DNA of 64,000 nucleotides, taken from assembly GCA_046349775.1 (NCBI GenBank), contig JAXMBS010000015.1:18540-82539 (forward strand), given 5' to 3'. This document shows, piece by piece, positions 46,801 to 54,544 of this stretch (positions within the stretch are counted from its first letter, which is position 1; every line of letters starts with the position of its first letter). The notes beneath the pieces were generated by a model. The model did not search any database. It was not told the origin of the DNA and saw only the letters and a list, made by a program, of their open reading frames with translations. The position numbers were made by a program, and so were the translations under genes. This DNA is from JAEUIG01 sp046349775. Lineage in GTDB: Bacteria; Planctomycetota; Planctomycetia; Planctomycetales; Planctomycetaceae.

Positions 46801-47318
46801 AGCTCGTCAGCGCCGGTGCCGACGAAACCGTCCTCGTCTGGGACCTGAAGTCCCGCCACCCCGTGGACATCCTCGAAGGCAAGGGGGGCGACGTCAGTGC
46901 CGTCGCCGTTTCCGGCGACGGCGGGCAGATCGCTTCTGGCAGCCACGACGAGGCCATCCGCCTTTGGGATGCGCAATCTCACACCCTGCGTGCCACGCTG
47001 CGCGGCCACACAGAACACGTAACAAGCCTCGCGTTTTCCCCGGACGGCATGTACCTCGTCTCGGGGAGCGACGACCACACCGTCCGTGTCTGGGATTTGG
47101 CGACCGGACTCGAAGTCGACAGGCTCAACGGACACGCAGACCGCGTGGCCGGCGTCACAGTGTCACAGGATGGCCATTGGATCGCCTCCGCCGGCGACGA
47201 TGCCACCGTCCGACTCTGGGAAGTCCGCACCGCCCCCGGCTGGGACTTCCGCGCACAACGCGTCCGTCAGCTGCTCCAGGAACGCAAGCCGCAGCCCGAG
47301 GGCCGCCTTGCTGACTAG
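43848..47318 (+). CDS. Ser/Thr protein kinase with 14 C-terminal WD40 repeats
   Basis: A 1156-residue Hanks-type kinase. The kinase domain is at about 80-370, with glycine loop GEGGMGVVY, ATP lysine K112 in VALKVIKPG, catalytic D205 in HRDLKPSN and D226 of DFG. One membrane helix is at about 403-427, followed by a coiled linker. Fourteen WD40 repeats (about 530-1150), nearly all with FSPDG and LW/VW endings, make two seven-bladed propellers, outside the membrane if the kinase is inside. ATG 43848 starts the conserved N-terminus; a TTG at 43794 would overlap the sigma gene. It very likely works with the overlapping ECF factor. Confidence 0.93.
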   Translation: MEARTPDIADMLVAAIELDSPAARAAYLDQACRDDAGLRARIEELVRMHFLAGDFLETPAAQVAETIERTHLLRLGTRIGPYKLLQEIGEGGMGVVYMADQEQPVRRRVALKVIKPGMDTRQVVARFEAERQALAMMDHPNIARVFDAGMTDTGRPYFVMELINGIPITKYCDDHHLTLIERLRLFLPVCQAVQHAHQKGVIHRDLKPSNVLIAQYDDLAVPKVIDFGVAKATHQQLTDLTLFTDFGQVMGTIEYMSPEQARRNQLDIDTRTDVYSLGVILYELLTGATPFDATRLRRAGVEEMLRIIGDEEPPRPSLKLSGSQALPSIAANRRLDPVRLSRFVKGDLDWIVMRTLEKERGRRYATVASLAADVDRFLNNEPIEARPPSALYRVQKLASRHTGVFLSVALILLLLIVSTVLSTYLTIRAIRAERRAELLADIANRDALTATESRDRAVSARISAEQREVVASHRRYEANLLVARDALSHFNPTIALDRLNAELPDADHPDVRSFGWYFLRARLNHPEATLQAHKSVVYRLAYSPDGQTLATPSADGTIKLWNVATKTEQRVLNGHTGEVNTVDFSPDGSLLASVSDDKSVRLWNPATGEQLATLLGHSGNVCAVAFSPDGHTLVTAGSDTTILLWQAADRQLIGQLTGHTAEINRLAFSPDGLRLASCDDRGSVRVWDVAARQQIVQLNGHSSHVRGVEFSPDGNLLASGGRDGAIILWDCHTWTETAKFVEQLGGVAGLAFSPDGNVLATVADGGPLCFWDMASRQLIETLSGHTRRPYWVAFAPDGHTVATSDNDGTVKFWDVPDPRRSILLGHAGKVRTVAFSPDGRRLASADASKIIHIWDSGSGLPAGVLEGHTAAVTSLLFTPDGSSLVSADDDGIIRIWNMPSPSFRRIGLSGGAEPESAALTPRLQWRAHAAGVRQLAISSDGSLLASASSDETIGLWRMSDNTSLGSLTGHLAAVDAVAFVPGDRQLVSAGADETVLVWDLKSRHPVDILEGKGGDVSAVAVSGDGGQIASGSHDEAIRLWDAQSHTLRATLRGHTEHVTSLAFSPDGMYLVSGSDDHTVRVWDLATGLEVDRLNGHADRVAGVTVSQDGHWIASAGDDATVRLWEVRTAPGWDFRAQRVRQLLQERKPQPEGRLAD

Positions 47319-47410
47319 CCTGAAGCGCCAGCGAGGGAGACCCGAATGAGCGCTGTGGCGAACGACGAACAACGGCTATCATCCGCTTCCGGGAATCCGA
47401 AAAGTTACAG

Positions 47411-48589
47411 ATGTTGTTACGAGTGCTGAACCGCCGCCCCGAGTCACTCACCGACGCGGTACGGCTTCTAATACTCCTGGCTGGAATCTGGTTCCTCGCG
47501 CCCCACTCGACCTGTTCGGCTCAGGACGAGCGCGTGACTTTTGCCGGGCGTGAGCCGGACCTGTCGGTCCTCACATCGGGCCAGTGGCAGGCGATTGACG
47601 CAGCGGTCGATCGGGCACTGGAGTTTCTCGCGAGGAATCAGCAGCCGGACGGCACGTTCGCAGCGCCGGCGGGAGGCCAGCCTGGGATCACGAGCCTCGC
47701 AATCATGGCCTTCCTGTCGCGCGGGCACGTGCCGGGGGAGGGGAAGTACGGCCCGCAACTCACGAAGGCGATCGAGTCGGTCCTGGACGTTCAACAACCC
47801 GACGGCCTGCTGGCGGTGAACAGGCGCGGCAGCGGATCGAGCGGGAGAGCAACCTACAATCACGCGATCGCCGGGCTGATGCTGGGGGAAGTCTACGGCA
47901 TGACGTCGGGCGATCTCGAACAGCGGGTGCGGGCGGCAATCATTAAGGGGCTGGAGTTCGCCCGTAGCGACCAGACTCGATCCAAGCGCAATCCGCGCGA
48001 CCGGGGCGGCTGGCGGTACCTCGAACTGGTCGGAGCGAACGATGCCGACCTCACCGCCACGTGCTGGTTCCTGATGTTCTACCGCTCCGCCAAGAACGCC
48101 GGCTTCGACGTGCCGGCCGAATGGGTTGACGACGCGATGGGCTACGTGCGGCGCTGCCACACGCGCGAGGACGGCACGTTCGTCTACGCTCTGGCACAGG
48201 ACGAGGAACGTTACGCCAGCGGCGCGACCGTCGCCGGCGGCGTCATCGCACTGGCGATGTCGGGCGAGCACGACTCCGCCATGGCGCAGGCGGCCGGGCA
48301 GTGGATCGTGCAAAGCTCATTCGCGCAGTACAACCGCCGCCGTCACCCGGACGATCGCTATCACTACAGCGCCTATTACTGCAGCCAGGCGATGTTCCAG
48401 CTCGGCGGCGACTACTGGGAGAAGTTCTATCCCGACTTGCAGCGAGTGCTGCTGGCAAATCAGAACGCCGACGGCTCCTGGGAATCGGAAGCCATGCACG
48501 ACAGTCAGTTCGGGAACGTCTACACAACCGCGCTGACCGTCCTCGCCCTCACGCCGCCGCACCAGTTGCTGCCGATTTATCAGCGGTGA
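47411..48589 (+). CDS. Secreted prenyltransferase/squalene cyclase-fold protein
   Basis: A 392-residue exported protein. The signal peptide (hydrophobic 19-31) ends near STCSAQ. The rest is an alpha/alpha toroid of the terpene cyclase type: ALEFLARNQQPDGTF, SVLDVQQPDGLL, YNHAIAGLMLGEVYG, GWRYLE and VLLANQNADGSWESEA are the repeated QxxDGsW-like blocks. No DXDD catalytic motif was seen, so it is probably a binding or structural protein, as is common in planctomycetes. ATG 47411 has weak Shine-Dalgarno support. It lies on the same strand between the kinase and the cytochrome/WD40 protein. Confidence 0.8.
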   Translation: MLLRVLNRRPESLTDAVRLLILLAGIWFLAPHSTCSAQDERVTFAGREPDLSVLTSGQWQAIDAAVDRALEFLARNQQPDGTFAAPAGGQPGITSLAIMAFLSRGHVPGEGKYGPQLTKAIESVLDVQQPDGLLAVNRRGSGSSGRATYNHAIAGLMLGEVYGMTSGDLEQRVRAAIIKGLEFARSDQTRSKRNPRDRGGWRYLELVGANDADLTATCWFLMFYRSAKNAGFDVPAEWVDDAMGYVRRCHTREDGTFVYALAQDEERYASGATVAGGVIALAMSGEHDSAMAQAAGQWIVQSSFAQYNRRRHPDDRYHYSAYYCSQAMFQLGGDYWEKFYPDLQRVLLANQNADGSWESEAMHDSQFGNVYTTALTVLALTPPHQLLPIYQR

Positions 48590-48742
48590 GGCGCTCCGGC
48601 GCAGCTCACGTCCGATGGACGTCGGTCCACCCGATCGGTACGATCATTTTGCGGTCGCTCCCGCACATTATTTCTCAATGAGTGAGAGCGGCGGTTGCCG
48701 GTCCCCGATCAGTCGCCACATCCGTTGCGGGAGCGTTGTGCA

Positions 48743-51700
48743 ATGCTGCGGGTCATTTCGCTGCTCATTGGCCTGGTGACAGTTCTCGTCGCAAAGCAGG
48801 CTACAGGGCCGGCAGGTGATTCCGCAGCAGCCGCGCGGCACCGTCGGATCGCGCTCTACATTCTCGGTGGATTCGGCATCTGCAGCGCGCTGGCCGTCGC
48901 GATGGTCGGCGCCGCCGTGTTTGCATTGATGCAGCACGGGCCTCCACCGAACGCCGCCCACAATCAGCCGGGCGAAGCGGCACTTGCCAAGGCCGAAGGT
49001 CTGATTGTTGGCGACTCGCGCGGCACCGCCCACGGCAACACTCCCGCCGCGCAGGAACTGGCCCGACAGTTCGCACTCGTGATGGAGGAAGTGGACAAGA
49101 AGGCCTTCACCGATACGAACGCCAAGTTCAAGCTCTCAGGCGGCCATTACGTCACCTTCTGTGAACTCCAGCATGACTACTGCGTGTTTGTCGTCCACGT
49201 CCCCGAGTACCGCCGGTTTGAGTCGAGTGCCAAAGACGTCCTGGAAAAGCTCGCCTGGGGCGCGGCGCAGCGGATCGCCGGAACGGCGATGCCGGCGGAC
49301 TCCCGCCTTGCAGTCGGGCTGCGCGGCGTTCTGCTGTATGGGGCCGTCCTCGAAGGGATGGTCGGCGGCGGCGAGTCACATTTTGTCCGCAGCGACGAGC
49401 GTCAGCGGCTCTTTACGTATTTCCTTGATAGCACGCCCCGTCTCCCGGCAACGGCCGAACCGGTAGCGCTCGCGCTTGCGATGGAGCCTGCGGACGCCGC
49501 GGCGGTCGAAGAGCCTGTGACGGACGCCGAGGTGCATGAGGAGCCGACAGCTGCGCTGGAATCGCTGTCGCCCGCGCCGTTCGCGCTGACGTCCGCTGCG
49601 GCGGAGCCAGAATTGGAGACTGCAGTTGACGGCACGACGCCGGATGACGCCGAACTCGCGAACGGTTCTGACTCAAAAACCGCCATCGAGAGCACTGTAG
49701 CGACTCCGGGCGAGACGTTGCTCGCGCAGGCGCCGGCCGCATTACCGGCGGCCCCCGCGAACGTCGCGACCGACCCGGGAGCGGTCGAGCTCGCCAAGAA
49801 AGCAGAAGCGGCCCTTAAGGCGAGTTGCTATCGCTGCCACGGCGAGGACGGAACGAGCGAAGGGGGATTCAACTTCGTATTGAACCTCGAGAAACTGTCC
49901 AAATCGCTGATTTCACCGCGAAATCCGGCCGGCTCGCTGTTGTACGAACGCATGACGGCGACCGACCAGAGCGTGATGCCGCCGCCGAAGGAGAACCCGC
50001 GGCCGTCCGCTGAAGACATCGCCGCGATCAAGGCGTGGATCGAAGCCGGCGCGCCGGTCCTCGCGGCCGCCGAACAGCGCAACTTCATCACCAGCGATCA
50101 AGTGATCGACTCGATTCTCGCCGACGTCCAGAAAGCCAACGAGCGCACCCGGCGGTTCCTGCGGTACTTCACGCTGACGCATCTGTACAACGCCGGCGTC
50201 TCGGAGGACGAGTTGCAGACCTATCGCAACGCCTTCACCAAGCTGGCGAACAGCCTCTCATGGAACACCGATCTGATTGTCCCGAAGGCGATCGACGAGG
50301 CGCGGACGATTTTTCGCATCGACATCCGTGACCTGAACTGGAACAGCGACACCTGGACGGCGATTGAGGATGCGAACCCGTATTTCCTGGAATTCGCGAC
50401 TTCGAAGGCAAAATCCTGCTACGACGAGACAGAGGCCAGAATGCCGTTTGTCCGGGCGGACTGGTTCGTGTTCGCCGCCTCCAAGCCGCCGCTGTACCAC
50501 GCCGTCCTCGGCCTGCCGGACACCGACGAGCAGCTTGAAGAGCAGCTGCACGTCAACGTCGTCGCCAACATCGAACAGGAACAGGCGATCCGCGCTGCGT
50601 TCAATCGCTCAGGCGTGTCGCAGAACAACCGTCTGATCGAGTGGCACAAGTCCCCGTACGGCAGCTACTGGAAGAGCTACGATTTCGGCGGCAACGCCGG
50701 CCGGCAGAACCTGTTTGCGTATCCGCTCGGTCCAGGCAACGAGGCGGATTCGTTCGAGCATGACGGCGGCGAGATCATCTTTACGCTCCCGAACGGCCTG
50801 CAGGGCTACCTGCTGGTCGACGGGAAAGGGGGCCGGATCGATCAGGGGCCGACGAACATCGTCAGCGATCCGCGCCGCGCCAACCGCGCGGTGACCAACG
50901 GCGTCTCGTGCATGTCGTGCCATTTTGCCGGGCTGATCCCCAAGTCCGACGAGGTCGGGGCCGTCGTGCGCGCGAATCCCAAGGCATTCAAAAACTCGGC
51001 GGATATCCTCGCGCTGTACCGCGATCCCCAGGAACTGGGCGACAAGCTGGAGCGAGATACGCGCCGGTTCGCGGAGGCCCTCGAGAAGCTCGACATCACC
51101 AGCCTGACGCGCAGCGGCGAGCCGATTTCGACGATGGCGGCCCGATTCGAGGAGGAACTCGACGTACGTCTGGCGTCGTCGGAGTTCGGCCTCACGCCCG
51201 ACGAGTTCAACAGCCGTCTGGACGACTGCTCGGAAGTCATTGCCCGGACGTTCGGGGTTCTGCGCGTCCCAGCCGGCACGCTGAAGCGCGACGTGTTCGT
51301 CGCCAGCTTTGCGGATGCGGTCAAGGACCTGCGGGTACTGGACACGAAGGCTGCCGCGACGGGCAAGAAGCCGGGGGGCACGGCGACCGCCCGGCGCACG
51401 CCTGCGCGGACCCCGATTCCCAAGACCCCTCGCATGACCACGCCCGAGCGCACGCCCCGGCGAACGGCGCGCAACCGCCCACAGAACACGCCAGTCCCCA
51501 AGGAGGGCGCCGGCGGATCGGCTCCGGTGATGAAAATTACGGGCTTGAGGGGGAGCATCAAGGCTCTCGCGTTTTCACCCGATGGCGCGCAGCTCGCCAT
51601 CGGCAAGCTCGACAGCTCCGTCATCCTGCAGGACGTGGCGAAGAATCAGCAGCTCGACATCAAGGAGAACCGCAACCCGCTGCAGCAGGCGACGGCGTGC

Positions 51701-52423
51701 GTGTTCTCGCCGGACGGGACGCGATTGCTCGCCGCCGGGTATTCCGGAACGATCGTCGTTTTCGAGGTCACACGTGATGGCCGCTTGAACGCGGTCGGCC
51801 AATATGTCGGGCACTCCAGCGAGATCAAATGCCTGGACATCTCGGACGACGGCAAGCTGGCGCTCTCGGCCGGCAGCAGAGACAAATCGCTCCACTGCTG
51901 GAAGATTGACGGCGGCCAGCCGGAAGCGATCCTGACCGGGTTTCCGGAGGAAATCGCCGATTGCCGATTCGGGAACGGCGGGCGGACGGCGCTGGGGTGC
52001 GACGGACTGGTGGTGCTGGAATTCAACATCAGCAAACAGACGACTGCGCGTCAACTCAGCCTGAATCGTCAAAGTCACACCAATCATTGCGTGGCGTTTT
52101 CCCCCGACGGCGACTTTGTCGCAGTGTCTGAACTATACGCCATCCACGTCTGGAACCTGAAGGACTCAACCGCGATGCCGGTCCTGCAGGACAACGAAAT
52201 CCAGTGGACGATGCGGTTTACGCCCGACGGCGACCGCATCATCTCTGGCGGTCACCAGAAAGTGAACGTCTGGGACGTCCGTAAGCACATCAAGACGCAC
52301 TCGCTCAACCTGGAAGGGAACGGCTACGTCCAGTCGCTGGCGATCTCGCCGGACGGCGACTATGTCGCGGCGTCTCCCTCCCGCGACGTGGATATTTTCG
52401 AACTGCCGGCGAAGAAACGCTGA
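48743..52423 (+). CDS. Membrane protein with cytochrome c sites and a WD40 propeller
   Basis: A 1226-residue protein. Membrane helices are at about residues 1-20 and 36-63. A linker rich in Ala/Glu/Pro spans 220-340. A c-type haem motif CYRCH is at 362-366, followed by the planctomycete cytochrome pattern MPPPKENPRPSAEDIAAIKAWIEAGAP. A second CMSCH is at 723-727 within a larger conserved domain. A Thr/Pro/Arg-rich linker precedes five or six WD40 repeats from about 933 to 1220 (FSPDGAQLAIG, FSPDGTRLLAAG, VWDVRK). It combines redox centres with a propeller in the envelope. ATG 48743 has a GGGAG upstream. The function is unknown. Confidence 0.82.
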   Translation: MLRVISLLIGLVTVLVAKQATGPAGDSAAAARHRRIALYILGGFGICSALAVAMVGAAVFALMQHGPPPNAAHNQPGEAALAKAEGLIVGDSRGTAHGNTPAAQELARQFALVMEEVDKKAFTDTNAKFKLSGGHYVTFCELQHDYCVFVVHVPEYRRFESSAKDVLEKLAWGAAQRIAGTAMPADSRLAVGLRGVLLYGAVLEGMVGGGESHFVRSDERQRLFTYFLDSTPRLPATAEPVALALAMEPADAAAVEEPVTDAEVHEEPTAALESLSPAPFALTSAAAEPELETAVDGTTPDDAELANGSDSKTAIESTVATPGETLLAQAPAALPAAPANVATDPGAVELAKKAEAALKASCYRCHGEDGTSEGGFNFVLNLEKLSKSLISPRNPAGSLLYERMTATDQSVMPPPKENPRPSAEDIAAIKAWIEAGAPVLAAAEQRNFITSDQVIDSILADVQKANERTRRFLRYFTLTHLYNAGVSEDELQTYRNAFTKLANSLSWNTDLIVPKAIDEARTIFRIDIRDLNWNSDTWTAIEDANPYFLEFATSKAKSCYDETEARMPFVRADWFVFAASKPPLYHAVLGLPDTDEQLEEQLHVNVVANIEQEQAIRAAFNRSGVSQNNRLIEWHKSPYGSYWKSYDFGGNAGRQNLFAYPLGPGNEADSFEHDGGEIIFTLPNGLQGYLLVDGKGGRIDQGPTNIVSDPRRANRAVTNGVSCMSCHFAGLIPKSDEVGAVVRANPKAFKNSADILALYRDPQELGDKLERDTRRFAEALEKLDITSLTRSGEPISTMAARFEEELDVRLASSEFGLTPDEFNSRLDDCSEVIARTFGVLRVPAGTLKRDVFVASFADAVKDLRVLDTKAAATGKKPGGTATARRTPARTPIPKTPRMTTPERTPRRTARNRPQNTPVPKEGAGGSAPVMKITGLRGSIKALAFSPDGAQLAIGKLDSSVILQDVAKNQQLDIKENRNPLQQATACVFSPDGTRLLAAGYSGTIVVFEVTRDGRLNAVGQYVGHSSEIKCLDISDDGKLALSAGSRDKSLHCWKIDGGQPEAILTGFPEEIADCRFGNGGRTALGCDGLVVLEFNISKQTTARQLSLNRQSHTNHCVAFSPDGDFVAVSELYAIHVWNLKDSTAMPVLQDNEIQWTMRFTPDGDRIISGGHQKVNVWDVRKHIKTHSLNLEGNGYVQSLAISPDGDYVAASPSRDVDIFELPAKKR

Positions 52424-52458
52424 CGCACCCCCGTCCGAGTCGCCGCGGCTGTGCGGGT

Positions 52459-54045
52459 TCACTCTCCCCCCACGCGCAGCACCAGATCATCCCCTTTCGG
52501 GTTGTCGTCGAAGCTGCGCCCGCCATCGTCCTGCAGGTTCGCGCCGACGCTATACAGCAAGAAGCCACCATCCGCCGGCTTGTAGATGTATGCCCCGCCG
52601 CCGCAGGGATCGACCGGGACCTCCGCCAGAATTCCCGGCGCCAGTTCCGACAGCGAAGCGGGATAAGCACCGTGCTCGCGCTGATGCGCCGCCAGCGCGA
52701 ATCCGATCCGTGTGAGCTGCAGCGACGCGTCGGTGCGCATTTCGGCATTGCGGAATTGCTCAACCGCGGGACGGATCAACCGCATCAGCGCATTGTTCAT
52801 ATTCTGGCTGATCGTCCCGCTCAGCCCCAGCGCGGCCGTCACGACACCCTGCCAGGTCACGATCGAGCGAGAGGTCAACTCCGCATCGATGGCCGCGAAC
52901 TCCTGCTGCCGCGCGCGGGCGTCGTCGATCCGCATGGCGGCCACATTCCGATCGGTCTGCCGGTTCAGTTGCCTGAGCATCAGATTCCAGTCGAAGGCGC
53001 CGCCGACCTGCGAAAAGAACTTCGGCGGCTGGCCTGGATTATCGGTCAGCGGATATCGATCCATCGCGATCCGGCAATACGTGTCGACCGACGTCAGCCG
53101 CTCCCCGAAATCCGCAACGTCCGCGGAAACCGCAATCGGCGCGAGTCCATCGAGGTCCGCCAGAAACTGCCGCGCCTGCTCTGCCGTCAGCGCCTCGCTG
53201 CGGATCAGCGATTGAGCGGCCATGGACGCCGAATTCTCCAATGCATACGAGATGAGCACGCTGATCAGAATCGGCGACTGTCCCATCAGCCGCCCCAGCC
53301 GATAGCACGCCAGCACCTCGCTCCACGCTCCGGCCACGTCTCCCTGTCCAAGCCGGCGCATGCCGCTGAGCAACAGCAGCCGCGCGCCCCAGCGGTTCTG
53401 CTGTTCAAATTCCAGCGGCGCCGACAGCAATTCCGCATCTGGCATCGCGATCGGCGAAAAGTGCCGCGTGCGTTGCGTTGCCTCGCGAATCCGTTCGAGC
53501 GGCCGCTCGTTTGCCGCCAGGAATTCCGTCATCAGCGGGAATTCGTCATCGGTCCACCTCTGCTTGACAGCAGCGGTCAGTTGATCCTCAAACTGTTGCC
53601 TCAACTTGAGCATCTCGTCCTGCGGCAGTCCCTTGTCGCGCAGAAACTCCGCTTCATCGACAAAATACGCTCCCGCCTCCGGCAGCGGAGCGATCCCCAG
53701 CAGTTCGAAGTAGCGCTCTCGCTGTTCTGCCTCGATCACCCCCGGTCCGAACGCCTGCAGGAGCAGGACCGCCGCATTGTTCTCCGACGTCACTCCGGCG
53801 CCGCAGCGCGCATTGACGGCCGCCGCGAAGTCCACGAAGCCTTCGGGCGTCAGCGGTTCGCTGATCACCGTCGTTTCGGGACCGATCGTGATTCGGCTCC
53901 GGGGAATGATGGCCCAGCCGATCCGCAGCACGAAGAACGCGAAGAGCGCCCAGCCGGCGATTTTCCACCAGCGGCGCCGACGCGGCGGAGGGCCCTCGCC
54001 CTGCGCATCGACGGTGGCTGGATCCACGTCTGTCATTGTGAACAT
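52459..54045 (-). CDS. Membrane-anchored protein of unknown function (planctomycete type)
   Basis: A 528-residue protein with one membrane helix (residues about 26-46, basic RRRR before it, so the bulk is extracytoplasmic). The long middle is helical with no recognised domain. The C-terminal 60 residues resemble the end of planctomycete pseudopilin-like proteins: AAHQREHGAYPASLSELAPG, then VDPCGGG, GGFLLYSVGANLQDDGG and GDDLVLRVG. That end usually forms a calcium-bound beta fold in pseudopilins. Two starts are possible (54045 and 54036). It is convergent with the cytochrome/WD40 gene and divergent from the BlaI/M56 pair. Confidence 0.72.
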   Translation of the reverse strand: MFTMTDVDPATVDAQGEGPPPRRRRWWKIAGWALFAFFVLRIGWAIIPRSRITIGPETTVISEPLTPEGFVDFAAAVNARCGAGVTSENNAAVLLLQAFGPGVIEAEQRERYFELLGIAPLPEAGAYFVDEAEFLRDKGLPQDEMLKLRQQFEDQLTAAVKQRWTDDEFPLMTEFLAANERPLERIREATQRTRHFSPIAMPDAELLSAPLEFEQQNRWGARLLLLSGMRRLGQGDVAGAWSEVLACYRLGRLMGQSPILISVLISYALENSASMAAQSLIRSEALTAEQARQFLADLDGLAPIAVSADVADFGERLTSVDTYCRIAMDRYPLTDNPGQPPKFFSQVGGAFDWNLMLRQLNRQTDRNVAAMRIDDARARQQEFAAIDAELTSRSIVTWQGVVTAALGLSGTISQNMNNALMRLIRPAVEQFRNAEMRTDASLQLTRIGFALAAHQREHGAYPASLSELAPGILAEVPVDPCGGGAYIYKPADGGFLLYSVGANLQDDGGRSFDDNPKGDDLVLRVGGE

Positions 54046-54128
54046 CCTCAGTCAGCGAACGGCCAACGGCAAATACTGCCCTGTGCGATGCGAAATCGCC
54101 AGTCTGATCGCGCCCGGCCTTGACGCCG

Positions 54129-54143
54129 TTTACAACTGTAATT
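54129..54143. promoter_or_regulatory. BlaI/MecI-type operator
   Basis: TTACAACTGTAA (54130-54141), a perfect palindrome containing TACA-N2-TGTA, the half-sites bound by BlaI and MecI repressors. It lies 29 nt before the BlaI-like start codon, where a bound repressor would block its own transcription. A second ATTACAAA half-site overlaps at 54141. Confidence 0.75.
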
Positions 54144-54169
54144 ACAAACCGCCGCATCACGGAGGAGAA

Positions 54170-54544
54170 ATGCCGAGCACGACGATTTCCGAGGCCGAGT
54201 GGCACGTCATGGATGCGGTCTGGGATCGCGCCCCGCAGACCGCGCAGGACATCGTCGCCACGCTCGGTACGCAGTTCGACTGGGCCCCTGCCACCATCAA
54301 GACGATGCTGCACCGGCTCGTCAAGAAGGGGGTTCTTGCCTACGAGCAGGACGGCCCGCGCTACATCTACCGCTCCCGCGTCAAACGCGCCGCGTGCGTG
54401 CGTGAGGAGGGACGTTCGTTCCTGCAGCGTGTGTTCCACGGCGAGCCGACGGCGCTGCTCGCGCACTTCCTCAAATCGTCCCGTCTCTCCCCCGACGACA
54501 TCGCCGAACTCCGTCGCATTCTCGATGAGCAGGAGGCTCAATGA
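54170..54544 (+). CDS. BlaI/MecI family transcriptional repressor
   Basis: A 124-residue winged-helix repressor. ISEAEWHVMDAVWDRAPQTAQDIV opens the DNA-binding domain, ATIKTMLHRLVKKGVL is the recognition region, and YEQDGPRYIYRSRV is the wing, followed by a dimerisation helix. In the classical system the sensor protease BlaR1 leads to cleavage of BlaI; here the neighbour is an M56 protease. A GGAGGAG site is 3 nt before ATG 54170, and an operator-like palindrome lies just upstream. The stop overlaps the M56 start (ATGA), so the two are translationally coupled. Confidence 0.92.
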   Translation: MPSTTISEAEWHVMDAVWDRAPQTAQDIVATLGTQFDWAPATIKTMLHRLVKKGVLAYEQDGPRYIYRSRVKRAACVREEGRSFLQRVFHGEPTALLAHFLKSSRLSPDDIAELRRILDEQEAQ

